A stretch of 64,000 nucleotides of DNA, taken from NCBI GenBank assembly GCA_017590115.1, contig JAGGNK010006448.1:13951860-14015859 (forward strand). The letters are read 5' to 3'. This DNA is from Montifringilla adamsi (taxonomy: Eukaryota; Chordata; Aves; Passeriformes; Passeridae). How positions within the stretch are numbered: the stretch's first letter is position 1; each line of letters begins with the position of its first letter. The notes below the pieces were generated by a model that searched no databases, was not told the origin of the DNA, and was given only the letters and a program-made list of their open reading frames with translations. Of the stretch, positions 23,251 to 36,160 are shown piece by piece. The translations under genes were made by a program, and so were the position numbers.

Positions 23251-26200
23251 TCACTTGCAGGCATCTTTGCGCTACTTTCCTTCCATTTTGAATCTTAATT
23301 TCTCAGGGTGTTTGGAGCAATCCAAACTTATCTTTCAAGCTTTATTCTTCTGTGTAAATTGTTTTGCTTTTATGTCCTGACTACATGACTAAAGGTTTTC
23401 CATTAATCTCATCTAGGTATGAACTGTAAAAACCTTCTTTTTTTTGCCAGGTTTACAAGTTTTGGATATATCTGGCCTTAACTCTACTCTTTTATGATTT
23501 CATTACTCATCCAAATTAAGCCTTCATCCTTATCTCTGCCATTAGTCTGGGTATACTTTCTATGGTGGAACTTAGATTAGATTTCTTACATGTACATGTT
23601 CCAGAGCATACTTACCATATGTAAGAGGTTGTTTTAATGGTCTTCTCATCATATCCCATCTTTTGCTGGCTCTGAAACCATTCAGATAATTTTTCTTGTT
23701 CCTACCTTTAAGTGTAAAAGCACTAAAAAATAAAGAAATAGCTCCCAGAAACTTCTCCCACCTTTAAATAGACATCTCCATTGTGTTTCTACTTTATTGA
23801 CTTTCACTGCTTAAACAGTGAGCTTTAGTTAATGTTAAAAATGTACTGAAACAAGCTTTTATAGGGTTTATTTGAAAAATGTGGTTTATATGAAGGCTTA
23901 ACCCTTGCTAACCCTAACGCCAACCCTTCCTCTCTCCTGGAATAACCTTGCTCTAAAGTTGTGAAGAACTGTTCCTAAATAGCTGCAGGGGGTAGGGAAT
24001 TGCATTTGCCTTTAGATTTCTGTAATAGTGACTGTTGTCTCTGGGGACACTATGTTCTCCATACATTCATTAGTGGGAAATAGGCAGATATAGTTTACAG
24101 TTTGCTGGACATACTTAGAAAAAATACTTTGGGGGAGAAAGGGTACACATGTTCTACAGCAGGTAGCTTTGATGCATTGTTTCTCTATGCAGAAAGATAA
24201 AAACCTTCAGGGTTCACTGGATAGGCCCAGATTTCTCTGCTCAGTTGTTCTTCAGCTTGGCAGATACGTTTTTGCTAGATTATTACAGTGAATAGTGCTT
24301 TTTCCTTGGTTTTTTCCTAGCCAGCAATCTCATTTCTGATGAAGTTTTAAATATTTAATAGAGCAATTGGTCTGTAGAATGAACTATTTGCATTGTCTTT
24401 GTATTCTTACATGATGACTGAGGAAATTGACAAAGCAGTACTTTGTGTAGTATCTATACTTATTTCCAAAACAGAAGAGGATAGATGTTTTCAATTTAAC
24501 CTAGAATTCCCTACAGTACTTATCAGGCTTTACAGTCTTAACATTTTTAATCATTTGTAAAGGTCATCTTACTCTCAGATTTATATAATAGATCTTAGTT
24601 TTTCTATGTTTTTGCTTCATTTGACTTCAGAATGTTTCCAGTGCTATAAAAAAATGACATTTTGTTAATTGTACTTTCATCTTTTAATTTTTCCATGTAT
24701 CAATTTTGATAACAGTATCACTTTTTAAACAGTGACTTTTAAAGACAGAAATGATTAGTCATAAACCAAAAGAGATACAGTATTTAATATCATGCATATG
24801 ACTGAAATTTTCCTCAACATCTTGTTGACTAATGTTTTCAAGGGACTAATGACTGGTCATGGGTTTTGAATTCTCCAGCTGCTGGAGGGCTCTTAATGTT
24901 TTCTGGGGAACACTGCTGAATCTTCTTTCTCTTCCCTCTTGAGAGAAACTATGGGATGAATTGAGAGTTATATAAAACTTCCCTGGCACTCCCAGAAGTT
25001 CTTGTGTGGTAGTCTAACAGTCTCTGCACTAATGGGAAAAATACTTTCTTGCTCCCTGGTGTCCACTCAGTTTCAAGCAGCTCTTTTGCCCATTCATGGT
25101 GTTTCCTCCTCTCCTGTCCAGTGCCTGACACTGGCCAAATGAGGCTCTTCCAGACATCACTGTTTTCAGTGGGCTGCCCCACTGAGAGCAGACACAGAGC
25201 AGTTGGTGTCAGAGTCAGGACTGAAAGCAGGTGTTGGAGAAGAGCCCGGCTGACTGCACAGCAAGACTGCTGTGTTTTGCATCTACAACTTAAACACACA
25301 GGTTAATCTGTTGATTGTGCTGACCAGCAAAGTAAAGGTCAGTTCCAGCCAGGACAGAAGTTTTGGCAGGAGCACATCTTTGGCAGTGACCTTTCTAGAA
25401 GTTTTGGGGCTAATTCACACTGCAAACATGTATTCTTGCTCTCAGAATTAGCAAGGCTGAGTACAGGAGACTGAGTACAAATACACCTGGCTCCTAATTA
25501 TACCTATCCAACTCAGTCTTGCCAGTGTCCTTGGCTGCTCATGAGGTTCTATCATGACAGATGAGCAAAGAGGGAGTTACTTTCAAGGACTTCAAACAAG
25601 TACACACCTGTAGAGTGATACATAATGTGCCTGGCTGGTCCTTTGAGAACCCTTGGGTCACTGGTTTGTCATTGCTATGCACTTTTCTTGAAATTTGAAA
25701 ACCCAGGGTTACTTGCAATGAAGAATTTACTACTAATACTTCAAATCATAGAGTGGGGAAGTGAAGGATTGTGTCACTTTGTGAAGATAAAATTTGCATT
25801 TAAAAAGCTGTTACTCCTTCATTCAAAACTCCTTCAAAAGCTGTTATTTCTTCATTCTGTATTGGATACTTTTCCACAGAGCTGGTCTTTTTGGGTGCTG
25901 GGAAAAAAGCATTATTTCACAGATGCCATTAAATTTGGGACGAAGATTTTAAGAGCCATAAGGCAGTGTCTCTACAACAGATTAGAGAGCCTTGTAGCAC
26001 GAGGCTAGTGCACAATCTGGCCAGTTGGCAGCAAAAAAGGAAAAATTTGCTTAAGAGTCAGGGTAAGAGCCTTTTAGCTTGGAACAACTCAGTAGATGAT
26101 GCAGTTGCTAGGAAATGTCTTTCATTTCTGGAAAAAGTCTTGAGGTAAAAGCTAATCAATAAGGTAGGTACCGTGTGATGTCATTTGTTGCCATGGTTTC

Positions 26201-29200
26201 TGAACTTAGCAGTCTGTTATCTGCAAATAGTATTGATGGTTGCTATGCAGTTGAATATTTTCATATTTTTGTTTTACCATTATTAAGCATTTTAATCTTA
26301 GCTAAAGCTTCAAAGAGCAGACCACTTAGGAGTTTAAATGTTTTAATAGATAGGCTTCTATTACAACCCTAAAATATCTTGAATTTTGCTATCTGATAAA
26401 CAACAGGCTTCAGCAGGAAGTGAACAAGGTTAACATTTTGGTGATTAAATTTACACAAAGCAGTTGACATTTTCTAGTAAATTAATCTGCAAATTAAATA
26501 ACTCTATGGAATTAGTGCTGTGATTCTTTATATCACAGATCATGTAAAAAAAAAAGGGGTAAGTAGTCAATCCTCTGGATGATAAGGCAGTCAAATGTAT
26601 GAAGCTCTAAATGGTTGAAAAGCCATCACGGCTTCTTGAGCAGTGGCCTTGTGTTTCATGTATCTTTCACTATGGGATTGTACCTCTTTATTATGTTTGG
26701 CTTTTGGTAGAAAATATTTTGTAGCAGCTTATGCATCAGGCAGTTGAATAGGCTAAAAAGGAAATGAGACTTATTTTTCCTGATAGTTGTCAATGTGAAG
26801 AGAAAGCATTCTCAGGTCAAGTCCTTTAAATCAAACATAACTTCTTTTTTAATGTTCTATGGAGATGTTAGTTTTAACAGAATACTTTGTATCATTTCCT
26901 TGATTTAGTGGCATCTCTTTGCAGTATTTTTTCTTCAGTTTGAGTTTTTGAAAACATTTTGGGCGGAAAGAATGAAAAAGAGATGAACAGAGGAAGGGAA
27001 CTTAAAAATCAGATGATGGCTTGCTGAATTCTAGGGTTTGTACATCTTTGGACTGAAATTTGCCATGCTGTCTATTTTTTTCTTTTTTTCCCAATGTATT
27101 CCTTCTCCTCCCCTTCAATTTCTGCTGCTCTCTGCCTTAACAACACATTTCTTTAGAAAGTGTTTCGCCACCTTCTTTCTTGTCTTTTTCACACATCTCT
27201 CCTCTGTGTGGTGACTTTGACTATCACCTTTCATTTGAACAGAGAAGTAATTGCCTTCCTAGTCCTATTTGTCCCCTTAATATAGGGAGTGAACTGTCAA
27301 GGATGCACCCCCAGTGGGAGAACCTGAGGAAGATGTCATGAGGAAAAGTGATGCCTACGGCTAAAATCCTGCTCCCACAAAACGGGCAGGGGTGTTCTGG
27401 ATGACTCCTCTCCTGGAACTCCTCTAGAAATTCCCTGTTAGCTGTGCAGAAATACAAAAGGAACTTTAGAGTGCATCCTCAAAGCAGGGGTACTCAGAGC
27501 AGGCAGATGGAGGAGACGTCAGCTTGATGATGATAGCAGATGTCAAGCTAACAATCTGAAAAGGAGGCTAGCAGTGCAGCAATACTTCTTACCACAATGT
27601 TTACAGAGAGGGAGGGGAAAAAATGAAAAACCGAAAGTAGAATAAAAAGAAAAGCAGCATGGAAAAGAAGATACAAATCAGTATTGCTGACTGGCAGGAG
27701 CTCTGAAAGACTATCTGATGCTAAATCTGTGAAGTGGTGCTGTTGAGTGAAATTATCTAAAGAAGTATTTCACTGTTAAGCTGTCACAAAGAAAAAGCGT
27801 TTACTTCAGGTGCCATATGCCAACAGTGCAATCAGACTTACAGTCATACATCCTGTGTGTTCTAAAGCTGAGGGACAAGTCTCAGCTGTTTGAAGTCGCT
27901 CTTGCATGACACTTGCTTTTACAATACTGGATGTTCAGCAACAACAGTTGTTGCTTGCGCTGTTGTGGAAGTTGCATTGTTTGGGATAGCATACTTTTAT
28001 TTCTTGAGATCTTTTTATCTTAGGGTTATTTGGGGTTTTGTGTTTTGAGGTTTTATATCCTTAAGAACAAACTAAACTGTCAGACCTTCTTTGGTATTCT
28101 TTCACATCATAAAGCAATTCAATTTTTAAAAAATTAAAACAAACATACTTTTTTATGTCTAAGAAAATACGCTCATTATACCTATTATATAAGGGAAATC
28201 TTCTACTATGTACTAGTGAATAACTTGATAAAAACATACCGTAATGGAAAGTCTCAGGCAGTTTTAACAAAAGCCTTTCTTAATTTGTGAATTTCTGCTG
28301 TTTTTCTTAGGCCAAATATTTGCATCCATTTACATCCATTTATTCAGACCTGTTGATAGTTCTGAATGTAGTAGCTGATGCAGTTATTGCAGCTGAGAGG
28401 TGACCAGTAAGATTAAGAAAAATACAGATATTTAACCTAATTATATACATCACCTACTGTTCATGTTACTTAAATAAAAATCTCAGAACTTCCTGTTAAA
28501 AGTTTACTTTAGTGTACAAAATTCTTGGAAAAAAAAAAAAAGCACACAATTCTGATGTTTGGAAATTACTTTAGATTTATTAAAGCCATTTTCATTTCAT
28601 TTTATGTTGGTATGATTCAGCTAAGCCCTTCTCTGGAGCTTTTATATCTTTAGTTGAGGTCTTGGGTCAGTCATGCTGCAAATAATCTTTTTATGAGTAG
28701 ACTCAAGGCATGTTTACTTTCTGTATACTGATTTAGAAAGAGAAAGCTAGTTCTCAATCCAAACCCAAACAAGTAGTTGTTCTTGTAATAACTGCTGAAT
28801 GTTTTTTCTTGTGTATGAGGAGATAAATGCATAAATTTATTTTTCATAATACATTGCAGAAAAAAAAGTGCTTGTTTCTTGAAAATTTTGTGGAAAACCC
28901 AGTTGTGATGCAATTTTTAAACTATCTCGACAAAAACATATCCTTCACCCCAAACCCCTAACAGTCCCCAGATTTTCATTGTTTTGAGTGAGATCAGTCA
29001 GAGATTCCTGCATTTAAAGAGGTTCTAAGGATACTTTTGTATGTACTTAAGATGTTTCCAAAGGTTCCCTTTTTCTGACACCTCATAAACCACCCAACGA
29101 ACCAGATCCAAGAATTGCCAGCATTTTAAAACCCAAGGATCCTTTCATGTATAAGGCAGGATTATTTTTTGTCTAGTGAGTACAATATTTATGTGTATAT

Positions 29201-31597
29201 ATCTTTTTAAAGCCATTCCAGATGGGAATTAATTCTGGGCAATTTTGGAAGGATGTACAAAACAATGCATGGCCACTAAGAAATCTGTAGCTGTTTCCTT
29301 CTTAAGTCTAAATTTCTCCGCATTGATCAAGCTCAGCTGGGGTGTGCTACGGTGAACACCTCAGACTGACCAAGGCACCACCCTCTTTTTGGCAAGTGTT
29401 GCATTTTTTTTTCCAATTCTGTGGTTCTGTTTGCTCCCTTTGATTCCTTCCACCACTCCATCAGTGGATTTTCTATTGCCTTACTTGAATTTGCTACCTG
29501 CTATTACTTCTTTCAGCTACATCTGATTCCCCTTACCCTTTATATGTCCACTGAAACTTTGTGATCTTCTGTACAAATCTTCCCATCCCCCTTCTCTGAT
29601 TTGCTATTTCTGAACATTGTTTTAGATCATCTTGCTCACATCCAGCATGAAATGAGTTCTGTTGGCAGAAAGACACAGCAGCTTTACTGAATGTGCTCAA
29701 GTTGCCTGAGATTACGTGATAAAAAAGAAATTGCAATTTCTGATAGGTAATGCTTTCAGATGTTAAGCCTGGGACAGCCAAGGGGCAGAAAAGTCCTTAC
29801 TAAAGGCAGATTCCCTCCTGTTTATCAGTAGCCTGAAACACCTTTTTTTTATATATACTAAATGAACCTTACTTGCTTTTACCACAGTTTCAGTGCAATT
29901 TGGCACTGTCTTCCTTGCACAAAAAAACCCCACAAAAACACAAGCAGAAGAAAGGCTTTATTTATTTGTTTTCATTTAGAAGATAAAAATTCATCATGCT
30001 GCACAGAAAAATCCTTTATGCTATAGAGTTACAGGCAGGGAAAGACAATGAAGTATATCTTATTATATTCAGTGTTTGTTTTTACATTGAAAGCTATTAC
30101 TATCTCTTCCTTTGCTGGCAAAAACAGGGTAAAAATGCTTTATTAAAAAAAATTATATACTTCTAGCACAGAGTTTTAAAATTACCTGTACAAAGGAGAC
30201 TTTCAGTCAATCCATATAGGCAACTGGAAATTTGTTTGAATGCAAGCAGCTAATTGTCACAGCAATTTGCATGGGGACAGGTTCAATGTAAATCTAGAAA
30301 CTGTTTAGTTCTGTTTTATAAATGTTGAACATGAGGAATGAAAAAATTCTATAGTAAATGGAGATTAAAATCAAAAGCAAAATGCTTATGGCATTTTTCT
30401 TTAGAATGCTAGAGTCAGTTATCTAATGAACTGGTGTTTTGATGAGATGTGGCACTTTAATTCCCTTTAAAAACAAACAAAAAAAAACCAACCTAAGCTG
30501 ATCTTTTGTCACTCTTCAAGCACTAACAATTATTAGTGATAAGTTAATACTCCTATTGACATCAATGGGAGGAAGAAGTGTGAGGAAATATTAAGACTGT
30601 AGGCAAATAAATGTCTTGTATAATTATTCTATTCTTTGCATCTTGCATTGCAGTAAGTAGCTTAAGCTTTTCAATGCTAATATGTCATATAACTTCCATC
30701 ATAAAGCTGCCTTCATCTGAAGCCATCTGATAATGACATTTACCCTCCCTGTTTAGCAAGGAACAGTGGAAGCCACTTGCTGTAAAATGTCTGAGGTCAA
30801 CTGGTTTCTTTTTACTCATAAAGTGTAGCTCTTGCACAGATGGTTGAGAAGGTGCAAAATGTTATAGTTATGCCATGTTTAATTGTTTCTGTATGCCTTG
30901 GAATTTAAAGAAAATTTCGGATGTATGGCAGCAGCTTTCCCTTTATAATCAGGTTGCTATGGTAAACCTATTATTCTGTGCAAGGGGGTGTGTTTAGTAA
31001 AGTGCTGATCCCTTTTCAGTATAATGTGAGCTTCAAATTACTTTCAAATGATTGAATTTGTTTGGTAAGTATTTTATCACAATAGCTATGAGAAGATCAG
31101 AGAATAAGGTGTGGCTTCTGATATTTCAGCAGCAGATACATACTATATAGTTGGCTGTTCAGAAGCAATAGGACTTTAATTCTTTGTTAAATTATCTCCT
31201 TAGAGTGAGCTCTATTTACATAATCTAACTAAAATCTCACTACTTTTGGAGGCAAAATATTGTAATAGCCACTACAAATTGGCAGTTATTTAGTGACATC
31301 ATTAAATTTATTTTTCATGCTGATCTTGTAACATTTGTAAAAGTAAAGGAATTAATAATTTGAGTATCAATTTCAGCAGCAGTGCAATAAACTACTATAG
31401 TAGTATTTTTGAATATTTAAAAATAAAGAAATAGCTCAAAAAAATCCTTTTCCAGGGCACTTGCTGAGTGAAGTTTCTGTCTATTTTTAAGACACTTTCA
31501 GTTCTGATGAGGTCTGCAGCCAGATGATCTAAACCATATTTAGGTGGAATTTAGGTGAGAGCCAGGAAAAAAAAAAACCAAAAAAACCACCCCACAA

Positions 31598-31620
31598 AAC
31601 AACAACAACAACAACAACAA
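31598..31620 (+). repeat. (AAC)n microsatellite
   Basis: About eight uninterrupted AAC units, preceded by an A-rich, C-interrupted stretch from about 31566. Confidence 0.9.
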
Positions 31621-33583
31621 ATCACAGATTAAGAAAGTAGGGCCTAAAATCCCTTTGATCTTGTATCTCTTACATGACAAAAATGTGCTCGATCTGTCGA
31701 GGGATGGGCTTCCCACCATTTTTCTGCTGGTGAAACTGTTGCACATTAACTAAAATGAATAAATATTACTTGCAACGGGGACTGAAAGGAGCCTGTTCCC
31801 ACTGCAGCACAAGGGACCAGCCACTGGACTCTGACTTATTAAATTAAGCATTACAGAAGATAATGCTTAGTTACAGAACATGCAGGTTCCTTATTACAGG
31901 ACCTTCCTTTGCTCATTCCTCTCAAGGATTTTCCATCTCTAAAGACTCCTCTAGTCAAAGCAGTTTGCTTAAATGATTTTACCATCTTCAGGCATCCTTA
32001 TTATAGCAATGGCTGGCCAGAATACCACTGCTGAAGATTCTTCTTTTGTTTATGTCACAATCTCCACAACAGATGGGTACTGTTTATCAGGTGCCTCTCA
32101 GCCCACAGGTTCCTGACTGTTCCTTGGGACAGGCTGATGTGGCACTTTTGCAAAAGTGATCAGGTTGCCTAAGGTGAATGCATAAAAAGAGACAAATAAG
32201 ACTCAATAAAATTTTCTGTATGTTTATGCACTAAGGATTTTTTTTTCCATCTTTTAATGTGGCCATCCTTGACAAATAATTAAAGCTTAGAGAATGCAGG
32301 CCAATAGCATAATTTTTTCTGTAGACAATCGTCTTAAATTTTGACATGATTACTAAGCACAATTCTATTTCATGATGCAGTAGATGCACTTCTGATAAAA
32401 AGTTTCTTTCTGAAACAAGTATCCTCATATAATTGACAATGAAACGTAGTTTTTAAACTATGCAGTTAATAAAGGTATTAAGAAGTATTTACTCTAATTC
32501 TCTTTTGTATGTCTTTGCTAAAATTCTTGCCCTTTATGTCCTTCTAGATTGAATCCTGCTGCATAAAATGTCAGGTCAGAAGTGCAATGTATGTTGAGGC
32601 TTGGGAAGATGAAGAGTATAGAAATTATAAAATGAGTTTAGAAAATTTTTTCCATAAGTAAAAAGATCTCTCCCTATTCCAACTTAATCAGAGTGTTTTC
32701 TTTAAAAAAGGGAAAAAAAAAAAAGCCAAACAAAAAAAATAAATCCCAAAGCCCCACAAACAAATATAAAAAATTAAGATTAAAAGTTGGGAAAGTAAGT
32801 AATCATTTATCAGTACCTTACCCTAAAGGGTTTTATTGTCATGACACCTACAGTTAGAAAACATTTACTGAGGTTTTTGTTAACAGTCCTTTCCTGTTCA
32901 ATAAAATATTTCAGCAAATGCTGGAATAAATTAGTGCAGTCTGTTGTGAACTGTCTGGTTGTATAACAAAAGGCTGCACTTGGATGGTATTTTTTATATT
33001 TTCCAGCAATACTATAAATTTGGGGGTTGCATTCAGTAGAACAGTGATATCCAGGACTGTCCTGGATATTAATTTTTTCCTCATCTGGCCATTTAGTACT
33101 CACTGCTCTTAGGGTTTTGGAGTGAAGATCTGTGGGAGCTTGGATAAATCTGTTGTGCCTTTAAGCTCTGGGGAGCCCTCCTGTAAATAGATTGATGGAA
33201 GGGGAGACTGTGACAGAGGTTGTGCTTATTTCCTCAGATCTAGACAAGAAAAATTACAGGGATTTTGCTTTCAAAAAGCTTGACAGAGTATTTGAAGAAT
33301 TATTTTTCTACATGAATAGAGAGTATCTTAGCTCTATGCATAGACTTTAATTCTGATCACATTTGTCTTGGTGTTTCTGAGATATGTGCTAAATATTTTA
33401 GATCAACTATAGAGGTTAATTATGCAGATAAGCACAGGCCAGCACAGTTATGCTAAGTTCAGATGTGAAAAACATGCAATGCCAGTGATTGCTTATTGTT
33501 GCCATTTCCACTAAGATTATAACAGTGATACACTTTCCATCTGGTTGCCATGGAGGAGAAATAGTCTTGTTTTGCTATGCTTT

Positions 33584-33602
33584 TGTTTGTTTGTTTGTTT
33601 TT
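33584..33602 (+). repeat. (GTTT)n microsatellite
   Basis: Four GTTT units in a T-rich stretch about 150 bases before an ITGBL1 exon. Confidence 0.85.
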
Positions 33603-33746
33603 AATTGTGTTTATGAGCTATATTTTAATTAATGCAGTGTGACTTGTAGTTTGTCTTAGGGGTTAGGATGCAGCATAAACTTGGGGTTTATTAAATTTAT
33701 TTTTCTTTACTGAAATCATGACTCTAACAATTATTTATTCTTACAG

Positions 33747-33863
33747 GGAGATGTGAATGTGGCCAATGCACTTGTTTCCCTCCAGGAGACAACAGAGTTC
33801 ATGGCAAAAACTGTGAATGTGATGATCGACAGTGTGAAAATGCAGATGGCGATGTCTGTGGGG
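33747..33863 (+). CDS. ITGBL1: ITGBL1 internal exon: integrin-type EGF repeat
   Basis: A 117-nt coding exon, flanked by an acceptor (TTCTTACAG) and a donor (G|GTATGTG). Read from the third base it gives [14 protein letters not shown], then [14 protein letters not shown] and ends VCG, with a split glycine codon at each end (phase 1 to phase 1). The CxCGxCxC pattern and the later CECDDRxC motif are hallmarks of integrin beta-type EGF repeats. The residues closely follow human ITGBL1 as I recall it (PPGD and CECDDRRC segments). ITGBL1 is a secreted integrin beta-like protein linked to extracellular matrix, integrin and TGF-beta signalling. A start-to-stop frame seen at 33753-33938 is a different frame and not the product. 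Integrin beta subunits themselves are less likely given the terminal exon. Confidence 0.93.
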
Positions 33864-35607
33864 GTATGTGTTCACTTAATATCACATAACACAGCAGAAT
33901 TTAACAGCATAACAGAACTAAATCTTGACAGTATATAGCTTTCTGTTCCCCTTGATTTTATAGTAATGTCAGCATAGACTATTTACATCATTGATTGATA
34001 ATAATATGGCAGATTTTTGTTAGAAACGAGTACTAGAAGTATTAAACATGTTCGAGAATATTTATTTTAAGACTTCAGGAATGCTAGCATATAAATGGAA
34101 GTGCTGTAGTATATCCTAAGTTCCATCAGTATTCATTAAAGAATACAGAGTCTTAAACAAAAACCTAAAACATTAGGTAATCTTACGTTGTGTTTAGTTG
34201 TGGTGCTTCATTGAGGGGTGTTGTAATAAACCTAAAGGTACTAATGACCAGCAAAACTTTTAAATATTTTGTATCACTGACAGTGATATGCCTGTTTTCT
34301 AAAAATGTAGCAAAATACGTTATGAAAGAATGTAAAATGCTTGAGAGACAGTGTCATAGTAATTGTAGATGCAGATGGTTTATTTTAGTGTTGACAGTGA
34401 AAGCCTTACATTGTGATATTTCAGTAAAGTATGTTGGTGTTTAGCAGTACTTCAAGGTAGTTTTGGATATGTAAGTGCATGCATACCACATGGTATTTTA
34501 TAAGCAGGCAAATAATATTTATCATTTATGCTCTGTTTCTAGGTTGTATGTGCTTCGTTTTTAAAATGACTCTTTGATTCTAAATGTTAACAAAGTTGTT
34601 GGTATGAACAATGGCACATTGTATTGTGTTCCTTATTTCTATGTAGGAAAAAGAATTTTTTGCTTCATGTTCCTCATGTACATGGAAAATTCTGACTACA
34701 GGAAATATTTGTTCAAGGTGTCTGCCATGCAGAATATAGACATATATAGAAAATTTTGGTTTGAATGTCTAACCAGCCATAAAAATAGTTTACAGCATTC
34801 AGAGTAATTCAATAATATGAGTGCATAGAAAAAAGAATAAATTTAATTTTGCATAATAGACATTGAAAAAAGCACTGATAATCTGTTTCATATTTGTTAT
34901 ATATTAAATAGTTGGGACATAAATTTCATCGTCATCCATGCTAAAAATATCTCTTCTGTTTATATCACTCATGTTTTACATTATTACATCTCCCTCTCTT
35001 TCTTTTGGGCATGTCTGTGCTTCTGTCTGAGCCTGAACTTCCTGAAATACCTCACTGAACTGCTTATTCTTTTATCTTTCCTTGTCCTCTTTTCACAGCT
35101 ATTTTTCTACCACTGTTGCTGCCTAGGCAATCACAGTAAGGACATAAGCCCTTGCTAGTAAATCTGTCTTCAGAGCATTATAAGCTGGACTGTGTGGGGT
35201 CTGACAGTGAGCACTGGGTGCCTGTAAGCACAAAGAAGGAAGACCAGTGTTTTCAGGTTAAATGCATGCTGAAATGAGAAATGTGAATGACAACCTAAAT
35301 CATTTGAATAAGAATTGTTACTGGCCTTCTCCAGCCAGCAGAGACTGATTAATAGCTTGCTTTCCAGACCAGCTGTCCATGCAACGATAGAAAGACACGA
35401 GGTGAAAGCTATGATAAATTAGGGTACAACTGACTGAGATGCCATGGCCATGTTTCTGCATGATTGTAGTGAGTCATTCACTTAAAAATTCAGTTGTCCA
35501 TCAATGCAGTACCAAGAATAGAGACTTAATGTCTCCGCATAGACAGAGGTTGCAGGAGGACTCGGCATAGATTTCACAGCACTCTGCTATTAGAAATTGA
35601 TTCATAT

Positions 35608-36160
35608 AATTATGGAATCACAAAACAGTTTGGGTTGAAGGGGACCTTTAAAGGTCGTCTAGTCCAACCACCCCTGACATGGGGTGGTTGCCCCATCCAA
35701 CCTGGCCTTAAACATTTTCAAGGGTGGGGAATCCACAGCTCTTGGCAACCTGTTGCAAGTCTCAACAACCTAATCATAAAAAAAATCTCTTCCTTATGTC
35801 CCTGAATCCGTTATCTTTCAGTTTAAAACCATTACCCCTTGTTCTGTCACTACAGACCTTGGTAAAAAAATCTCTCTCGGTCTTTCTTATACTCCCGCTT
35901 TATAACACTGGAAGGTCACATTAAGGTCTCGCCAGAGCCTTCTCTTTTCCAGGCTAAAAAACCTCAATGCTCTCACCCATTCCTCATAAGAGGGATGCTC
36001 CATCCCTCCGATCATTTTGGGGGATAGTCTCTGAACCTGCTCCAACAGACTTCCTTGTACTAGAGACCACAGAGCTGGACACAGTACACCAGGTGGGGTC
36101 TCAGCAGAGTGGAGCAGAGGGGCAGATTCACCTTCCTTGACCTGTTTTCCAGGACTTTCC
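35608..36160 (-). mobile_element. CR1 LINE 3' fragment, antisense
   Basis: About 550 bp of CR1 in reverse orientation inside the ITGBL1 intron. It opens with the complement of the CR1 tail (TGGAATCACAAAACAGTTTG) and continues with GGGACCTTTAAAGGTCGTCT and CCCCATCCAACCTGGCCTTA. Further right are AGTTTAAAACCATTACCCCT, GGACACAGTACACCAGGTGG and GAGCAGAGGGGCAGATTCAC. It is one of the better preserved copies here. A frame read on the - strand (35887-36165) is a by-product of the element. Confidence 0.95.

Larger units (their letters stand above)
23251..33746. other. Long intronic stretch without recognised gene
   Basis: About 10.5 kb of AT-rich DNA leading up to the first ITGBL1 exon of the window. 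I found no EGF-repeat exon, RNA gene or recognisable mobile element. Simple repeats are an (AAC)n array at 31598-31620 and a (GTTT)n array at 33584-33602. G+C-richer patches with short open frames occur at about 25040-25290 and 27230-27450, without known motifs. The DNA just before 33747 provides the acceptor tract TTATTTATTCTTACAG. Confidence 0.5.

Noticed and set aside
23898..23932. Telomere-like TAACCC-containing stretch
   Set aside because: Only a couple of imperfect units (AACCCTTGCTAACCCTAACG) are present, not a tandem array.
31598..31620. Regularly spaced short repeats as a CRISPR-like array
   Set aside because: It is a plain (AAC)n microsatellite in a vertebrate intron, without spacers.
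1..33746. Search for the preceding ITGBL1 EGF exon (a segment like CNCGRCDCKAGWYG)
   Set aside because: No sequence with that cysteine spacing and flanking splice sites was noticed by eye. A computed search could still reveal one.
33753..33938. A 61-codon start-to-stop frame at the first ITGBL1 exon
   Set aside because: It is shifted relative to the real exon frame, runs through the splice donor and lacks the EGF cysteine pattern.
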